Part shown: in pieces, positions 1-9,778 of the stretch | How the letters are laid out: each line of letters begins with the position of its first letter | Position numbering within the stretch: the stretch's first letter is position 1 | From: Andalucia godoyi | Taxonomy: Eukaryota > Discoba > Jakobea > Jakobida > Andaluciidae | Assembly (NCBI GenBank): GCA_009859145.1 | Contig: VRVR01000005.1 | Span: forward strand, 1 to 64,000 | Length of the DNA: 64,000 nt | Reading direction: 5' to 3' | Program-made: the position numbers and the translations under genes | Notes under the pieces: generated by a model | Databases searched by the model: none | Told to the model about the DNA's origin: nothing | What the model saw: the letters and a program-made list of their open reading frames with translations, nothing else

Positions 1-89
1 CCGTCCAAACAATTTCATTTGCAACGGTAGGAGTGGAGAAGTGTTGCTTCGGGATTGACGGAGGCGTGAATGCCATTTCGCTTCCCGTT

Positions 90-3000
90 CTACGCCTTCT
101 CCGTAGACGTAGCCTTTTTAAAGAACCCCGCAAAATATGACGATTTTCTTGAAGAGAACGAGGAGGTCTGAATGGATGGCTTTCGATACAGAATAGACTG
201 CGAATGTGACTGAGGAGGCCGTGAAGCAGGCACACAAACACCCGCAATGCTTTCAGAAGCCTGACGCCGCAGTTGCTTGCGCACAACGTATCCCCTCCAA
301 AAAGCCTGAATTCGTAATGCCATTAGACGACGTCTGGCCAACAAGAGCGGCCCGAAGAGCTGCCGCTGAATAACGACCGCTGATATCCATCTTTGATGGA
401 AAAATGACCGGCGGCAACAATGGCGCCACCACCGTTGGACCTGCAGTGCGCTTGAGTGTCTGACACCAATGTTCCTTCTGCACACGATGGATTTCCACAC
501 AGATTGAATTCGTGTAATACGACTCACGTCGAATGCAATAGAAGGGCAATGGCGAACGAAGCGAGACAATACATGCGACGCCACGTTTGCCCTCGAGGAT
601 TCCTTGATTTGGCTCACAACCCTGCGCTGGACAATAACATGCAGGAACAGCTTGCAGAAGCGAGACAGTCGACAGAGGGTGAGTTTTCGTCGGACAAATT
701 GTTGAATGAGCAGTGCGGCTTCTCTGCTTCGATTATTGAAAAGCAGCTGCCTGTACATGCGGAACATCGACTGAAATCGTGATAAGCGCGCATGAAGTCT
801 TTCCAAATCTAATTGCGACAACCGAGACAAAATAACCTTTTGGACATCGGTTGCCTGATCCCATCTTTTCACAATGCTTCTCGTTGCGGATCCCTTCATG
901 ACTCTTTGGATGGTTCGAATATTCTTGTCTCGTCCCTCTTGCCGCACTCGGTGGCTACTGTTCCAAAAGAACTTCTGAAGACGGAGCGCAATAGCGATGA
1001 GACGCACAAACTGGCGACGCCGCACGTACATGCGCCAAGTAGCAGCAATCCGTGTAGATGCATTCACAGCTCGGCGGAATCTGCGTTTTTGGAAAAACAT
1101 CAGCAGCACACGACGGACGGTGGATTGCAGTTCATATTTGCGACGACGTCGAATGTCCGCGAAGCGCTTCCGCAGCCATTTTTGTACAACGCTTGCGGCA
1201 GCTTCGTGGGAATGCAGAATTTGACGGCACGCCATGCCTCGAACTATGGGCGACAGCAGGCTGCTGAGACGCTTCAATGCAAACATTCTTTTCAGCCCGT
1301 GCTGAAGCAGCATCGCGGATTGGATGAGACAAATGATCCGACAGTACCGCGAGAAGGACGGCACAAGAAATCTTCGGATAGAGGATTGCAACACAAGACG
1401 AGCGGCGAGTTCAGACGACATCTTTCGATGATGGCTTCGCATTTTGACTGCTACTCCAAGGGTCTTTGCGGCCACACTTCGACGAAGAGCACTCGAATGC
1501 GACAAGAAACTTTGAGCTTTAACGGCGATCGCAGACGATGCAATTTGGATTCGCCGAATCCGACGAAAAGCAAGTGTCTTCCTCCAGCTCAGTTGAATGA
1601 CAGCGGCACATCGATGACACCTCGCCATTTTCAGACGGACTATCTTCGATCGCCAGACAACTCCAATTTTTGCGATCAACCTGCGAAACCTTCGGAAGTT
1701 TCGAAGCATTAACCAGCCCCGGCCACATTGTTGCACTCTCTTCCACAAATACGACACCCGCGCTTGTCGGTGACGAAATTTCGAGCACGGCTGGATCTTG
1801 GATAGGCCGAGTTGAACTGCGGAGAACTGTCGGCGATCAAGAATTTGTCTCCAACGTCGCTGAAGGACGGCGGCAGCGGCAGAGCGCTTTATGGTCCGTA
1901 GCCAGTCCATTCGCTGACGAATCAAACGCTGGAGGATAAGAACGGACGAGCGAAGCCGTGTGAGCCGCTGACGACAAAGGAAGCCCCGGAACCATGTCTG
2001 CAGGCGAAGTGCAGATCGCATCATCATTTGGCGATGCAATCTCATTAAGAAGCCACGCGACCTTTGCTGAAGGATTATGGATGCGGCATGCATTCGACAA
2101 TTGAGAGTGATTTGGTGGACAAGCTTCGATTGGATATCCGCCAAACGGATCATGTTTCGCCGATTAAATGCGACTCGACAGTCTCTCCGACAGCAGTACA
2201 TGCTCTGTATTTGTCGAGCGGCTACCATCTGGCGATCACGCAGCCGACGTGCTGAAAATACCCGAAAAGCGCGCTGCAACGGCTCAGACCGCTCCCGCTC
2301 CCAACGGAGATGCAATCTCGCATATCTGCCACGACACACACGAGAAATCAGACGACTTGCTCGAAGTATTCGTTGTGCATAATGAGCATGTACCCATCGT
2401 CTGATCTCGCATTGAACCCTCTGGACACGAGCCACAAATTGCCGGTACGCACATTTAGCAAGACGTCCTCGCACATTCGTCTGAAACGCGATGCAGTTCT
2501 GCAGCAGTCGCAGATACATTCTGCTGCATAAAACTTTGCGAAACACAGACTGAATCTTTGTCGCAAGCTGCGATCGCAGGCCTGTCAAAAACATAGCACG
2601 GTGACTTCTGTACATTTGCTGAATGAGAATCGCAGACAATTTTTGGCTCCGCAGCCTCTGACGTTCCTGCATGCTCCTCCACAGCCGCTGGATGCGCACC
2701 GCAGCATGAAAAGATCGCAACAGTTTTCTGAACACGATTCTCTTACGAATGTGCGCTCGAAGAGTGTCAAATGCTCGGACAATCTTCTTCCAAAATCGTC
2801 GAGCAAGGAAGCGTGACACAATTCTTCGCAGAAGACGTTGGAACTGTGCCATGCGATTTCGCTTCAGTCTGTAGATCGCGCATCGAACGAATGACAATAC
2901 ATGCTGGGAGGCAGTGTATCTCAAACACTGTACACTCTGAGAAACCATTCTCATTCCCATCTTCTGCAGCAAGCAGGCAGACCTTTGCAACTTTCTGACA

Positions 3001-5660
3001 ACCACCTGCGAATGGTGGCGTCTCCAAGCTCGCTGCAAATGGATCGCCATTTGGGTATCCCTATGCAGGTGAAGACGAGAAATGTGTGTGCGGCACACTC
3101 GAATGAGCAGCTTCATGACTCGACGATTGTGGCGGAAGATTCGTAGACACCTCTTGCATCGAACCCATTGTTGGAGTTTGACGCATGCTGCGCGCTGTCT
3201 TTGGAACCGAAGCCAATGCACAGATCTTCTCCACAGCGATTGGGCCAAAATAACAGAAGCGCGTGTTTGCAAAAATTTCCTCCGAAGCAGACAGGACAGC
3301 CAGGTGTTTTGAATACGAGATGCACACAGATTCATCTGCTTCTTCTTGGATAGTGCAAGCAAATGTCTCCACCAGAATTGAATTCTGCGACAAGCTAAAT
3401 CCGTGGACTGCACACGGAGAACTAGCCGGAATCGTCGCTGTATTGACAGAACAATTCGTCGCAGACGCAAAAATGAGTTGCGAAACTTGCAGGATTTCCA
3501 ACGCAAAATAACGCGCTTCAGTAAATCGCGAATGCGCTGATGAGAGGAAATCAAGCGGTTAGCAGCAACAAACTGTTGAATTCTAGAGGCGGCTTCCAGA
3601 CGCTTAGACAACCCCACATTTGCTGAAAACCCGCGGTACACTCGTTGAATTGTCAGAGCTGCGCGTTGCTCTCGAAGCTGCCGTTGCTGCTGCAAGAAGC
3701 TCAATGTTCTTCTTGAAATTTTGATTTGGCTGCGTATAATCACATCTACTCTGCGTCGTGCTAAATGCCCCGTAGCAAGAGCGGAGAGACGAAGGAATCC
3801 AACTCTTGCCTCGTCCGCAAATTCCTTCGCACGAACCTGCCGAATACACGAGCATATCGTCGTGCACGCGTCTTTCATCTGCAGGTAGGAACGTCTGGAT
3901 AATCGCATGCGAACATGAGAGGAGACAAACGACGATAGACAACGCAAAAACAAAATGCGACGCAAGCATGCAGCTCTCCGGAACAAGGCTTGGATTCTAC
4001 AAACGAGACGCACGGTTTCTGCAAGAACTCGTCGGGTTATGCACGATCGGATGAAGCTGCACATCAGGGCAGCACTGGCACGCCTGCAATTTGCGAGACG
4101 TCGGTCACTCCATGATCGGCAGATGCGTTGAACATTTGTCGCAGACAACTTCAATGCGAATAAATACCGCTGCAGGGCTTTGCGACGAACGTAAGATCGG
4201 AGACAGCGTGCACCGAATTGTCTTTGGAAATTGGCGATGCGTTGCAAAACACCACGGAAAATGGCCTGCAGATATCGAACGAGACGGAGGTCGTAGGGAT
4301 ACTGCCAACGACTTCGCAGCCATTTTTGGATGTCTAATCCACTCTGGCGCTGATGGAGAAACCTCCTCCTAGTTTGGAACAATTTCCAGAGAGACTGAAT
4401 GACAACCGCAGCAGATCTCCGAACGCTTTCCTTCCAAATGAACAATGCCAAACGCACACGGTACCCACGAAAAACGCGTTGGATGAATACTGCTGATTCC
4501 AGTCGTCTCTTCTCGTCTCGATATTTTTGTACAAGCTGAACGGCAGACAGTCGCCTGTCATGATCCGCAGAGTACGACTTTGCCCGACTTAATTTTCGCA
4601 AAGTTGTCTTACCGTGACAAAATGGGTTTGCCATCGATCTTCTCACAAAATACCCACGGAGGTATCGTTGAATGCAGACGGCAGCGTCCCAACGTCTTCG
4701 ATAAACACTAGGACGAAGTGCGGAATCCGGTGCAAAATGGGGAATAAGGCGTCCAGAAGTCGACGACATGAGACGAAAAAGCGTTCCATCGCTCCCGGAT
4801 GATTTCGGAGGACTCGGCAGCTGCTTCCGCTTTGCTTTTGCACCGGACGATCGGCCCAGAGACTTTTGCGGAGTAACAATATTCTCCAATTTGAGAGGAG
4901 TCGCTGCCTTGCGTGGAAGCACGGGCTGCGTAGAGGCGTTTCCCTTCTTTTTGAACAGCGGAGGCTGAAGAGCGTTGGAGACAAACGAGTCCAATGCGTC
5001 CGCAGAAGAGAACCGCACATTAGGAGTGAATGCATAAGTCGGTGCACGAATAAGATTTTGCAGGTCCTGCAAACACTGGTGAAGCCGAGTGTTAAGACCC
5101 GCAGCTTCCAAGCAGGATGCAAGTCCCAACAAATACACATCCTGAGAAACCAGAGACGAGCCCAAGAAAATGCCAGACTCGAAAGACAGCAGCGCAGCAT
5201 CAAATTTCTTCTTTCGACGAAAATACATGGCCTGCAAATAGCATACAACTTTTCGAAAGGACTCCGCACTGGTCATCTCCTTGCAGTGCTTTCGAGACAG
5301 CACGAACGAAGCAGTTTCAAGACAAAATGCAACAGTCTTTTCGTCGGACAATGCAGAAGCTTTCGAGGTTCTTTCTGAGTTCAGGACGGAAGCGGAGCAC
5401 CAGCAAGCAAGTCGAACACAGTGTTCCGCAAGTGATAGGTCGTAGTTCCAGTCCAGAACCTTCCGGTACTTCATCAAGGCGGCGGAATAGTCTCCGGAAC
5501 TTTCAGAGCGACACCCATCCTCCTCAATCAACAGAAAGTCTACGGCAAGCTTTCTATCCGTACCTCTTGCAAGAAACAACGACGGCAGAGATCCGGACAG
5601 ATTGCTGACAATCCGACCTGGGGGCTTTTCCAACTCCAACGGAACAGGTAAGATCGCCAT
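90..5660 (-). CDS. Giant IQ-motif (calmodulin-binding) repeat protein
   Basis: The frame encodes about 1,856 residues from the first ATG; an upstream in-frame TTG is not used. The N-terminal ~290 residues look helical and TPR-like (for example KYRKVLDWNYDLSLAEH). From about residue 300 almost to the end there are dozens of IQ-type repeats of the form IQRxxRGxxxRR, such as IQRYLRGYFVRR, IQRVFRGYRVRL and IQAFWRGYVVRK. The family is known to bind calmodulin or EF-hand light chains through these helices. The very long array recalls ASPM or other centrosome and axoneme scaffolds, but I see no calponin-homology domain, so I do not call it ASPM. The composition is Arg- and Ser-rich with no membrane segments. 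The tail (about 60 residues) is Ser-rich and basic. A role as a cytoskeletal or basal-body scaffold is inference. Confidence 0.85.
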   Translation of the reverse strand: MAILPVPLELEKPPGRIVSNLSGSLPSLFLARGTDRKLAVDFLLIEEDGCRSESSGDYSAALMKYRKVLDWNYDLSLAEHCVRLACWCSASVLNSERTSKASALSDEKTVAFCLETASFVLSRKHCKEMTSAESFRKVVCYLQAMYFRRKKKFDAALLSFESGIFLGSSLVSQDVYLLGLASCLEAAGLNTRLHQCLQDLQNLIRAPTYAFTPNVRFSSADALDSFVSNALQPPLFKKKGNASTQPVLPRKAATPLKLENIVTPQKSLGRSSGAKAKRKQLPSPPKSSGSDGTLFRLMSSTSGRLIPHFAPDSALRPSVYRRRWDAAVCIQRYLRGYFVRRSMANPFCHGKTTLRKLSRAKSYSADHDRRLSAVQLVQKYRDEKRRLESAVFIQRVFRGYRVRLALFIWKESVRRSAAVVIQSLWKLFQTRRRFLHQRQSGLDIQKWLRSRWQYPYDLRLVRYLQAIFRGVLQRIANFQRQFGARCLRSYVRRKALQRYLFALKLSATNVQRICRSWSDRRLANCRRASAALMCSFIRSCITRRVLAETVRLVCRIQALFRRAACLRRILFLRCLSSFVSSHVRMRLSRRSYLQMKDACTTICSCIRQVRAKEFADEARVGFLRLSALATGHLARRRVDVIIRSQIKISRRTLSFLQQQRQLREQRAALTIQRVYRGFSANVGLSKRLEAASRIQQFVAANRLISSHQRIRDLLKRVILRWKSCKFRNSFLRLRRIVLSIQRRFRLVLRVQSTDLACRRIQFWWRHLLALSKKKQMNLCASRIQNTWLSCLLRRKFLQTRASVILAQSLWRRSVHWLRFQRQRAACVKLQQWVRCKRCLRIFRHNRRVMKLLIRVCRTHISRLHLHRDTQMAIHLQRAWRRHHSQVVVRKLQRSACLLQKMGMRMVSQSVQCLRYTASQHVLSFVRCAIYRLKRNRMAQFQRLLRRIVSRFLARRFWKKIVRAFDTLRAHIRKRIVFRKLLRSFHAAVRIQRLWRSMQERQRLRSQKLSAILIQQMYRSHRAMFLTGLRSQLATKIQSVFRKVLCSRMYLRLLQNCIAFQTNVRGRLAKCAYRQFVARVQRVQCEIRRWVHAHYAQRILRASRLISRVCRGRYARLHLRWERERSEPLQRAFRVFSARRLRDRQMVAARQIQSMYCCRRDCRVAFNRRNMIRLADIQSKLVHQITLNCRMHAASIILQQRSRGFLMRLHRQMMMRSALRLQTWFRGFLCRQRLTRLRSSVLILQRLIRQRMDWLRTIKRSAAAAVLQRRWRQILDRRQFSAVQLGLSKIQPCSKFRHRQARVSYLWKRVQQCGRGWLMLRNFRRFRRLIAKIGVVWRSKIVRLKMARCHRCAAVIQLSWRKTLAFRRIRRIQIASSAIAVKAQSFLSHSSALRRSVAAKTLGVAVKMRSHHRKMSSELAARLVLQSSIRRFLVPSFSRYCRIICLIQSAMLLQHGLKRMFALKRLSSLLSPIVRGMACRQILHSHEAAASVVQKWLRKRFADIRRRRKYELQSTVRRVLLMFFQKRRFRRAVNASTRIAATWRMYVRRRQFVRLIAIALRLQKFFWNSSHRVRQEGRDKNIRTIQRVMKGSATRSIVKRWDQATDVQKVILSRLSQLDLERLHARLSRFQSMFRMYRQLLFNNRSREAALLIQQFVRRKLTLCRLSRFCKLFLHVIVQRRVVSQIKESSRANVASHVLSRFVRHCPSIAFDVSRITRIQSVWKSIVCRRNIGVRHSSALQVQRWWRHCCRRSFFHQRWISAVVIQRQLFGPLLLARRRLMALRIQAFWRGYVVRKQLRRQASESIAGVCVPASRPPQSHSQSILYRKPSIQTSSFSSRKSSYFAGFFKKATSTEKA

Positions 5661-6119
5661 CAACAACCAATCATGAACGCTGTGAAATCTATGGTGGGGG
5701 AAAAAACCGTAAAGCCTTCCTGAACCCTACGAGAAGCGACTTGCTTGCGAAATCTTACTTATTGTGTTTGGTTTGCACAATGACGATTGGGACTTCTGAT
5801 GTGTGTATATGGTGTAGACCACTGGTGGATGGGTGCAATCAAGAGGCGGAATGGTGCTTTTCTTCTCAATCCCCTTCGTTTTCTTGTTGTCAAACCTTTC
5901 ACCCATCCTCCAAAAAAAAAAAAAAAATATGATGCTGAAAAAAATCAAAAAGGAAACCGCAAAAGCATAGCATCAAATGAGTCGTTCAGCATCAAGCGCC
6001 AAGAAAAGACAGGGGGGAAGTGGGGGAAGTGGGAAAAAGCAAAAGGGTCCGCTGTGTCGGAGTGATCATCGCCAGCTCCGTGTTTTTTGTCTTTGTGCTG
6101 CTGTTGTTGACTGTTTCCG
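5661..6119. other. Divergent intergenic region, IQ-repeat protein / STK19-like
   Basis: No gene is supported here. The stretch holds the 5' flanks of two divergent genes and an A-run near 5913-5927. No RNA gene was recognised. Confidence 0.5.
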
Positions 6120-6947
6120 ATGATTTCTGGCTGTGCAACGCAGGCGTCTTACAAGAGATCATACAGCTTGACTGAACCGAATGGAGCGTCTTCACTGGCA
6201 GATTCGATAGTGTCACGACCTTCGAAGCGAACGCGGCGCGAGCCGGCTATAGATCCCACTCCGTTGCTGCTGGAGCTTGATGATGTTGATGAAGCACTGG
6301 CGAGCACTTCCGAAGTGTCACTCGTCGCGGACCACATCCTAAGCACTTTTCCGGCCTCCAAGTTCCCAGCTGTGATTCCGTTTTTCCCTGTGCACTTCAT
6401 TTATAACCATTTTGCGGATCGATCCGCTGCCGATGCAGAATTGCACCAGCTCTCGCAGTTGCAGTACGTCATCACGCGTCTTCCGTGCCTGCCCTGCGAA
6501 GACGTAGTGTTTCCGTTGGAATGTTGGAAGCAGCAGTTGGCTGCAAACCAACACGTTCCTGCAATGCTCAAAGAGGATGTTATGGCGTCGATCCGTAGCG
6601 GTCAGGTCGAGCGTCTTCATCTCGCAGACGTTGCAAAACGGCGAATCTTGCTCTCGCAAGGGTTTTATTCTGTTCCTGCGGAGAAGGAACTTGGAGTTGC
6701 AGACGAGTTCTTGCGTATTTCCATTCCAAATGCTGTGTCGGTAGCGACCGACTTGAGAAGGGCACGTAGGGCGTTGCTGGGGATTTTCAAGGGGAGAGCG
6801 GTGCCAGAAGTCCCCGTAAGCCACATTGTCGAAAGAATTTACTCCAAGCTTCCGCCTATTTGGGCTGTGTGGGATGCTATTGGGAAAAAGGTCTGTGAAG
6901 TTATCCACGCTCCTTCTGGGAAGCTGCTCGTTTGCGACAATCCATGA
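6120..6947 (+). CDS. STK19: STK19-like winged-helix protein
   Basis: The product has 275 residues. From about residue 60 it follows the STK19 family. An early helix-turn segment (FPVHFIYNHFADRSAADAEL) corresponds to the family's 'LPPIV..HQ.Y..V.DRT..D.EL' block. The end (FKGRAVPEVPVSHIVERIY, then a long helix and SGKLLVCDN) matches the third winged helix and C-terminus. Despite its name, STK19 is now regarded as a DNA-binding winged-helix protein acting in transcription-coupled repair rather than as a kinase, and no kinase motifs are visible here. The N-terminal ~45 residues are Ser/Arg-rich (RPSKRTRR) and could be a nuclear localisation signal. The match is from remembered family patterns, not an alignment. 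Its length is close to the usual ~250-370 residues. Confidence 0.7.
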   Translation: MISGCATQASYKRSYSLTEPNGASSLADSIVSRPSKRTRREPAIDPTPLLLELDDVDEALASTSEVSLVADHILSTFPASKFPAVIPFFPVHFIYNHFADRSAADAELHQLSQLQYVITRLPCLPCEDVVFPLECWKQQLAANQHVPAMLKEDVMASIRSGQVERLHLADVAKRRILLSQGFYSVPAEKELGVADEFLRISIPNAVSVATDLRRARRALLGIFKGRAVPEVPVSHIVERIYSKLPPIWAVWDAIGKKVCEVIHAPSGKLLVCDNP

Positions 6948-7142
6948 CTATGTCAAGGTACTCTGCACGCGTGTGGTTTTGTGTTGACGCTTTGCGGACA
7001 TTGCTCGTTGTGTTCCTTGTGCAGCAACGGCAGGAGTAGGAGTGATATCGGATTGAACAAGTAGTTGTTTTTCTTTTTCAATTATCATCACCACAGTACA
7101 AGGGTTAAAAAGAATATATAAAAGCCATAGAGAGTGGGCCTG

Positions 7143-7985
7143 TCAAATCATGTTCGAGGCATTCGAGGTCTTGGATCTGGAACCGGTAAGTGGTACTGTT
7201 TCAGAAAGCTCTTTGTTCTTCTTACCTGGAGTACTCGCAGATCTGGAGATAAATCCCTGCTCCGAAACTTCTCTTCCTACCGCCCACGTTGCCGCGGTAA
7301 ATTGGACATTGGCTAAGAACCAAAATACGATTGCCAACAAGGCCGCAGCGAGCGAATCGGAAGAATTCCAATCGTAGTGAGCGCCATCCACTGCCAGCGC
7401 CGCCATGGGAGCGTAGAACGGAGCAATTCCCTTGAAATCGCTGACCGACGGTGCCGATGCAGAGTACGAGAACACTCCTGCGGCAAACAAGATCATGGAC
7501 ACCCACGCAAAAAAGACCCAAACGGCCTTGAGTGCGAACGGCGGAAGAGGCACCGAGGTGTACGCATCGTCTGTAGACATGCGCAAAAGGGAAAAGATGA
7601 TCACAGGGCACACCAGCAAGATGGACAGCGCAGTTAAGACATAGAATGGCCGAGGTGATGATTCAATCAGCTTGTGGCAAAAGTCGGAAATCGCGGAATG
7701 CGACGACCCCAAGTTGGAGCAGGAGCGGACGAATGACGTCGAATAGACGAAAGGCGGAGTTGCACCGGGAACGATTGTTGCGCCGATTACTTTATATGAT
7801 GACACCGAAACATCGACAACAGACATGAGAGTTGTCGATTGTGCCGTGCAGCTGTAGACAAACCACGATCCGCCGTTCAGGGCGAGAATCGCAAGAATAA
7901 TCGCGCATGCGTACGTCATGAACGTCGACGCAAATGTGAACCGCTGCGCCTTGATGCAGCAAACCTTCACTATGTTTCCCCTCAT
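7143..7985 (-). CDS. Four-transmembrane membrane protein, function unknown
   Basis: Starting at the first ATG (a TTG seven codons upstream is discounted) the product is 280 residues. Four hydrophobic segments are evident: near residues 18-40 (YACAIILAILALN), then PFYVLTALSILLVCPVIIF, ALKAVWVFFAWVSMILFAAG and SLAAALLAIVFWFLANVQF. A loop of about 70 residues separates TM1 from TM2, with Cys pairs (SCTAQ, SCSNLG, FCHK) compatible with an extracellular disulphide loop. The C-terminal ~45 residues are polar and Ser/Lys-rich, so probably cytosolic. The topology resembles claudin/tetraspan proteins, but I recognise no diagnostic motif. It is divergent from the thioredoxin-like gene. Confidence 0.75.
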   Translation of the reverse strand: MRGNIVKVCCIKAQRFTFASTFMTYACAIILAILALNGGSWFVYSCTAQSTTLMSVVDVSVSSYKVIGATIVPGATPPFVYSTSFVRSCSNLGSSHSAISDFCHKLIESSPRPFYVLTALSILLVCPVIIFSLLRMSTDDAYTSVPLPPFALKAVWVFFAWVSMILFAAGVFSYSASAPSVSDFKGIAPFYAPMAALAVDGAHYDWNSSDSLAAALLAIVFWFLANVQFTAATWAVGREVSEQGFISRSASTPGKKNKELSETVPLTGSRSKTSNASNMI

Positions 7986-8307
7986 CACAACGGGCTGCAG
8001 CGGCAAGTGGGACGGAGGGAGGAATATAACAGTATGCGCTGAGATGAGGCATAGTAAATATTATAATAATAAAAAAACCGCTGAGATGGACCACGGAAAA
8101 GCCAAGCCCAAAAAAAAGACTGGGTGTCGCTAGGAATTCCCGATCGGAGAAAAAAGGGTTCCAGCTTGATGCTTCATCCGCTCTCTGTTCCCCCCCCCCT
8201 CTTCTCGCCCCCAACACTGCACTCTGTTTCTTTCTCCTTTTGACTCTTCTCTTTTCTGATTTCAGCGAAACCTTTTTCATTCGACCGTACAACTACCGTT
8301 CAAGAGA
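7986..8307. promoter_or_regulatory. Divergent intergenic region with pyrimidine-rich leader
   Basis: This 322-bp stretch separates divergent genes. Its right half is strongly pyrimidine-rich on the + strand (C-run near 8190-8200, then CT-rich to about 8277). It ends with an acceptor-like TTTTCTGATTTCAG about 30 bp before the next ATG. It could be a core promoter plus 5' UTR or hold a small 5'-UTR intron; the sequence alone does not decide. Confidence 0.35.
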
Positions 8308-8733
8308 ATGCACACTGTCAACGTTACGGATGCTCTCCGAGCCAAAGAAGAGGCGTATGCCGTGCTTGCAGCAAACCCATCTGCAAAGGTCCTGCTGTAC
8401 TTTTATGGAGGCCCCGATGCGGAAACTGGTGCGATCTCGTGGTGTGGCGACTGTGTGAAGACCAAGGCGCCTGTGGAGAACGCATTGGCATCTCTTTCTG
8501 AAGAGCAGTCCGCCAACCTGTACGTTTTGCACGTGTCTCTTGAGCGCCCGCTGTACAGAGACCGCGCTGCGTTTACGCCGCGTCGTGACGAGACCATTCA
8601 TCTTGAGGCCATCCCGAACCTCATCCATGTTGCATCCACAGAGCCACGCGATGCAGAGGAGAGGCTTATTGAAGGAGAGCTTGCGGACCAGGAGAAGGTG
8701 CGCCAGTTCCTCATCAAGGTCGTTTCGGAATAA
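8308..8733 (+). CDS. TXNDC17: Thioredoxin-like protein, TXNDC17/TRP14 type
   Basis: The 141-residue product fits the DUF953/TXNDC17 family. A beta strand (KVLLYFYGG) is followed by the redox motif WCGDC (WCPDC in the animal protein), then KTKAPVENAL, a strand LYVLHVSLERPLY and a cis-Pro region (HLEAIPNLIH). Animal TRP14 is a cytosolic disulphide reductase acting on small disulphides and nitrosylated thiols. The Pro-to-Gly change between the catalytic cysteines could alter redox potential. The length matches the family (~120-140). No targeting peptide is seen. Confidence 0.85.
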   Translation: MHTVNVTDALRAKEEAYAVLAANPSAKVLLYFYGGPDAETGAISWCGDCVKTKAPVENALASLSEEQSANLYVLHVSLERPLYRDRAAFTPRRDETIHLEAIPNLIHVASTEPRDAEERLIEGELADQEKVRQFLIKVVSE

Positions 8734-9163
8734 AGGCCTGCAAGGGATGGTGATGCGACGTCGTCTTTTTTTTTTTTTTTTGTGTGTGTGTACGTTCTTC
8801 AGTTGCTCTTTTGTGCTCTCTTGTAAAATTGACTGGATTTTCCCCACGCGCAAAACCCGTTGTTCTTGGACATTGCTACCCTTCTGCGCCAAGCTCGTGC
8901 GTCTGCAGGTTCATACAGTCCGTCGTACAGTCACACAGGAAGAGTGGGTGAGGAAAAAACAGCTGCAGTAAAAACTTGAAGTTTCAATCGACCACCCAAA
9001 AACCGACCAATTTGTGTGAGCCCTTTCTTTCCTTTTTCGCAGCGTTTGTCCAATCGCCTTGTTGTTTTTTGTTTTGTTTTGTTTCGTCTTTTTCCTCCTC
9101 CTCGGTTTGCCACATTTTGTTGACGAGGTTCGAGCTCACAGACATTCGCGCTTTTCCTAACAA
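8734..9163. other. Intergenic region with T- and G/T-rich tracts
   Basis: This stretch holds the 3' flank of the thioredoxin-like gene, including a T-run at about 8766-8780 followed by a short GT run. It also holds a T/C-rich 5' leader (9021-9120) for the next gene. No coding or RNA gene is supported. Confidence 0.5.
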
Positions 9164-9778
9164 ATGGCATCCTCTTCGACCTCCAAGCACATCCGCTGGG
9201 ATGAACACAATCTGGACGTCAATGAATCGGAAAAGGTGCCGCGGATGAAGATCGACGAGCCGAAGACTCCGTATGTCGTGTATGACACAAGCACAGATGA
9301 AGAAGTCCAAAAGGCTCTCGGCGAGTCTTCTGTTCCCGATGCACCGAAAGGACAAACAATTATTTCGCCTTCGGACTCGTCGGTCCTGATGATTTCCCCG
9401 CATGGCCACGCAGAACGCATGGAGGTCGATGTTGGTGAAAAGGTCGATCTCGATGCGGTGAGCTCAAAGCTAATGAGCTCAGATTCAAAACGAAGGAGAA
9501 GGCGCAGAGTCCGCATTTCGCCTCACAGTGGGGAAGAGAACGATGGCGGCCATGGTGAATGGGATACCACGTCATCGGAGGGCGATCTTGACGCAGATCG
9601 TATGGACGACGTCGACGGAGAGCCAGACAGCGAGATGGACCATGGCGCGTTTGTTGAAAAGCGCAAGAAACATTACAACGAGTTTGAAATGCTCAAACAG
9701 TGGAAACAGCAGCATGAACAGGACGACGACGAGGATGCCCTAACTCCAGCCTCCGCCCCAACTGCATCTGCATTTTGA
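9164..9778 (+). CDS. PPP1R2: Protein phosphatase 1 inhibitor 2 (IPP-2/Glc8 family)
   Basis: The product has 204 residues with the hallmarks of inhibitor-2. KHIRWDEHNL near residue 8 is the PP1-binding KSQKWDE-type motif. MKIDEPKTPYVVYD near residue 28 contains the conserved EPxTPY box, whose Thr is the GSK3 site in animals. A basic stretch with RRRRRRVRIS may act as a PP1-docking RVxF-like site. The late KKHYNEFEMLKQWK contains the HYNE motif that covers the PP1 active site. The rest is acidic and predicted disordered, as in the family. Its role is to inhibit or chaperone the PP1 catalytic subunit in mitosis. The start ATG is in frame with the motif 8 codons on. Confidence 0.9.
   Translation: MASSSTSKHIRWDEHNLDVNESEKVPRMKIDEPKTPYVVYDTSTDEEVQKALGESSVPDAPKGQTIISPSDSSVLMISPHGHAERMEVDVGEKVDLDAVSSKLMSSDSKRRRRRRVRISPHSGEENDGGHGEWDTTSSEGDLDADRMDDVDGEPDSEMDHGAFVEKRKKHYNEFEMLKQWKQQHEQDDDEDALTPASAPTASAF

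Noticed and set aside
813-1712. 299-residue frame on the plus strand
   Set aside because: Antisense shadow of the IQ-repeat gene, without recognisable domains.
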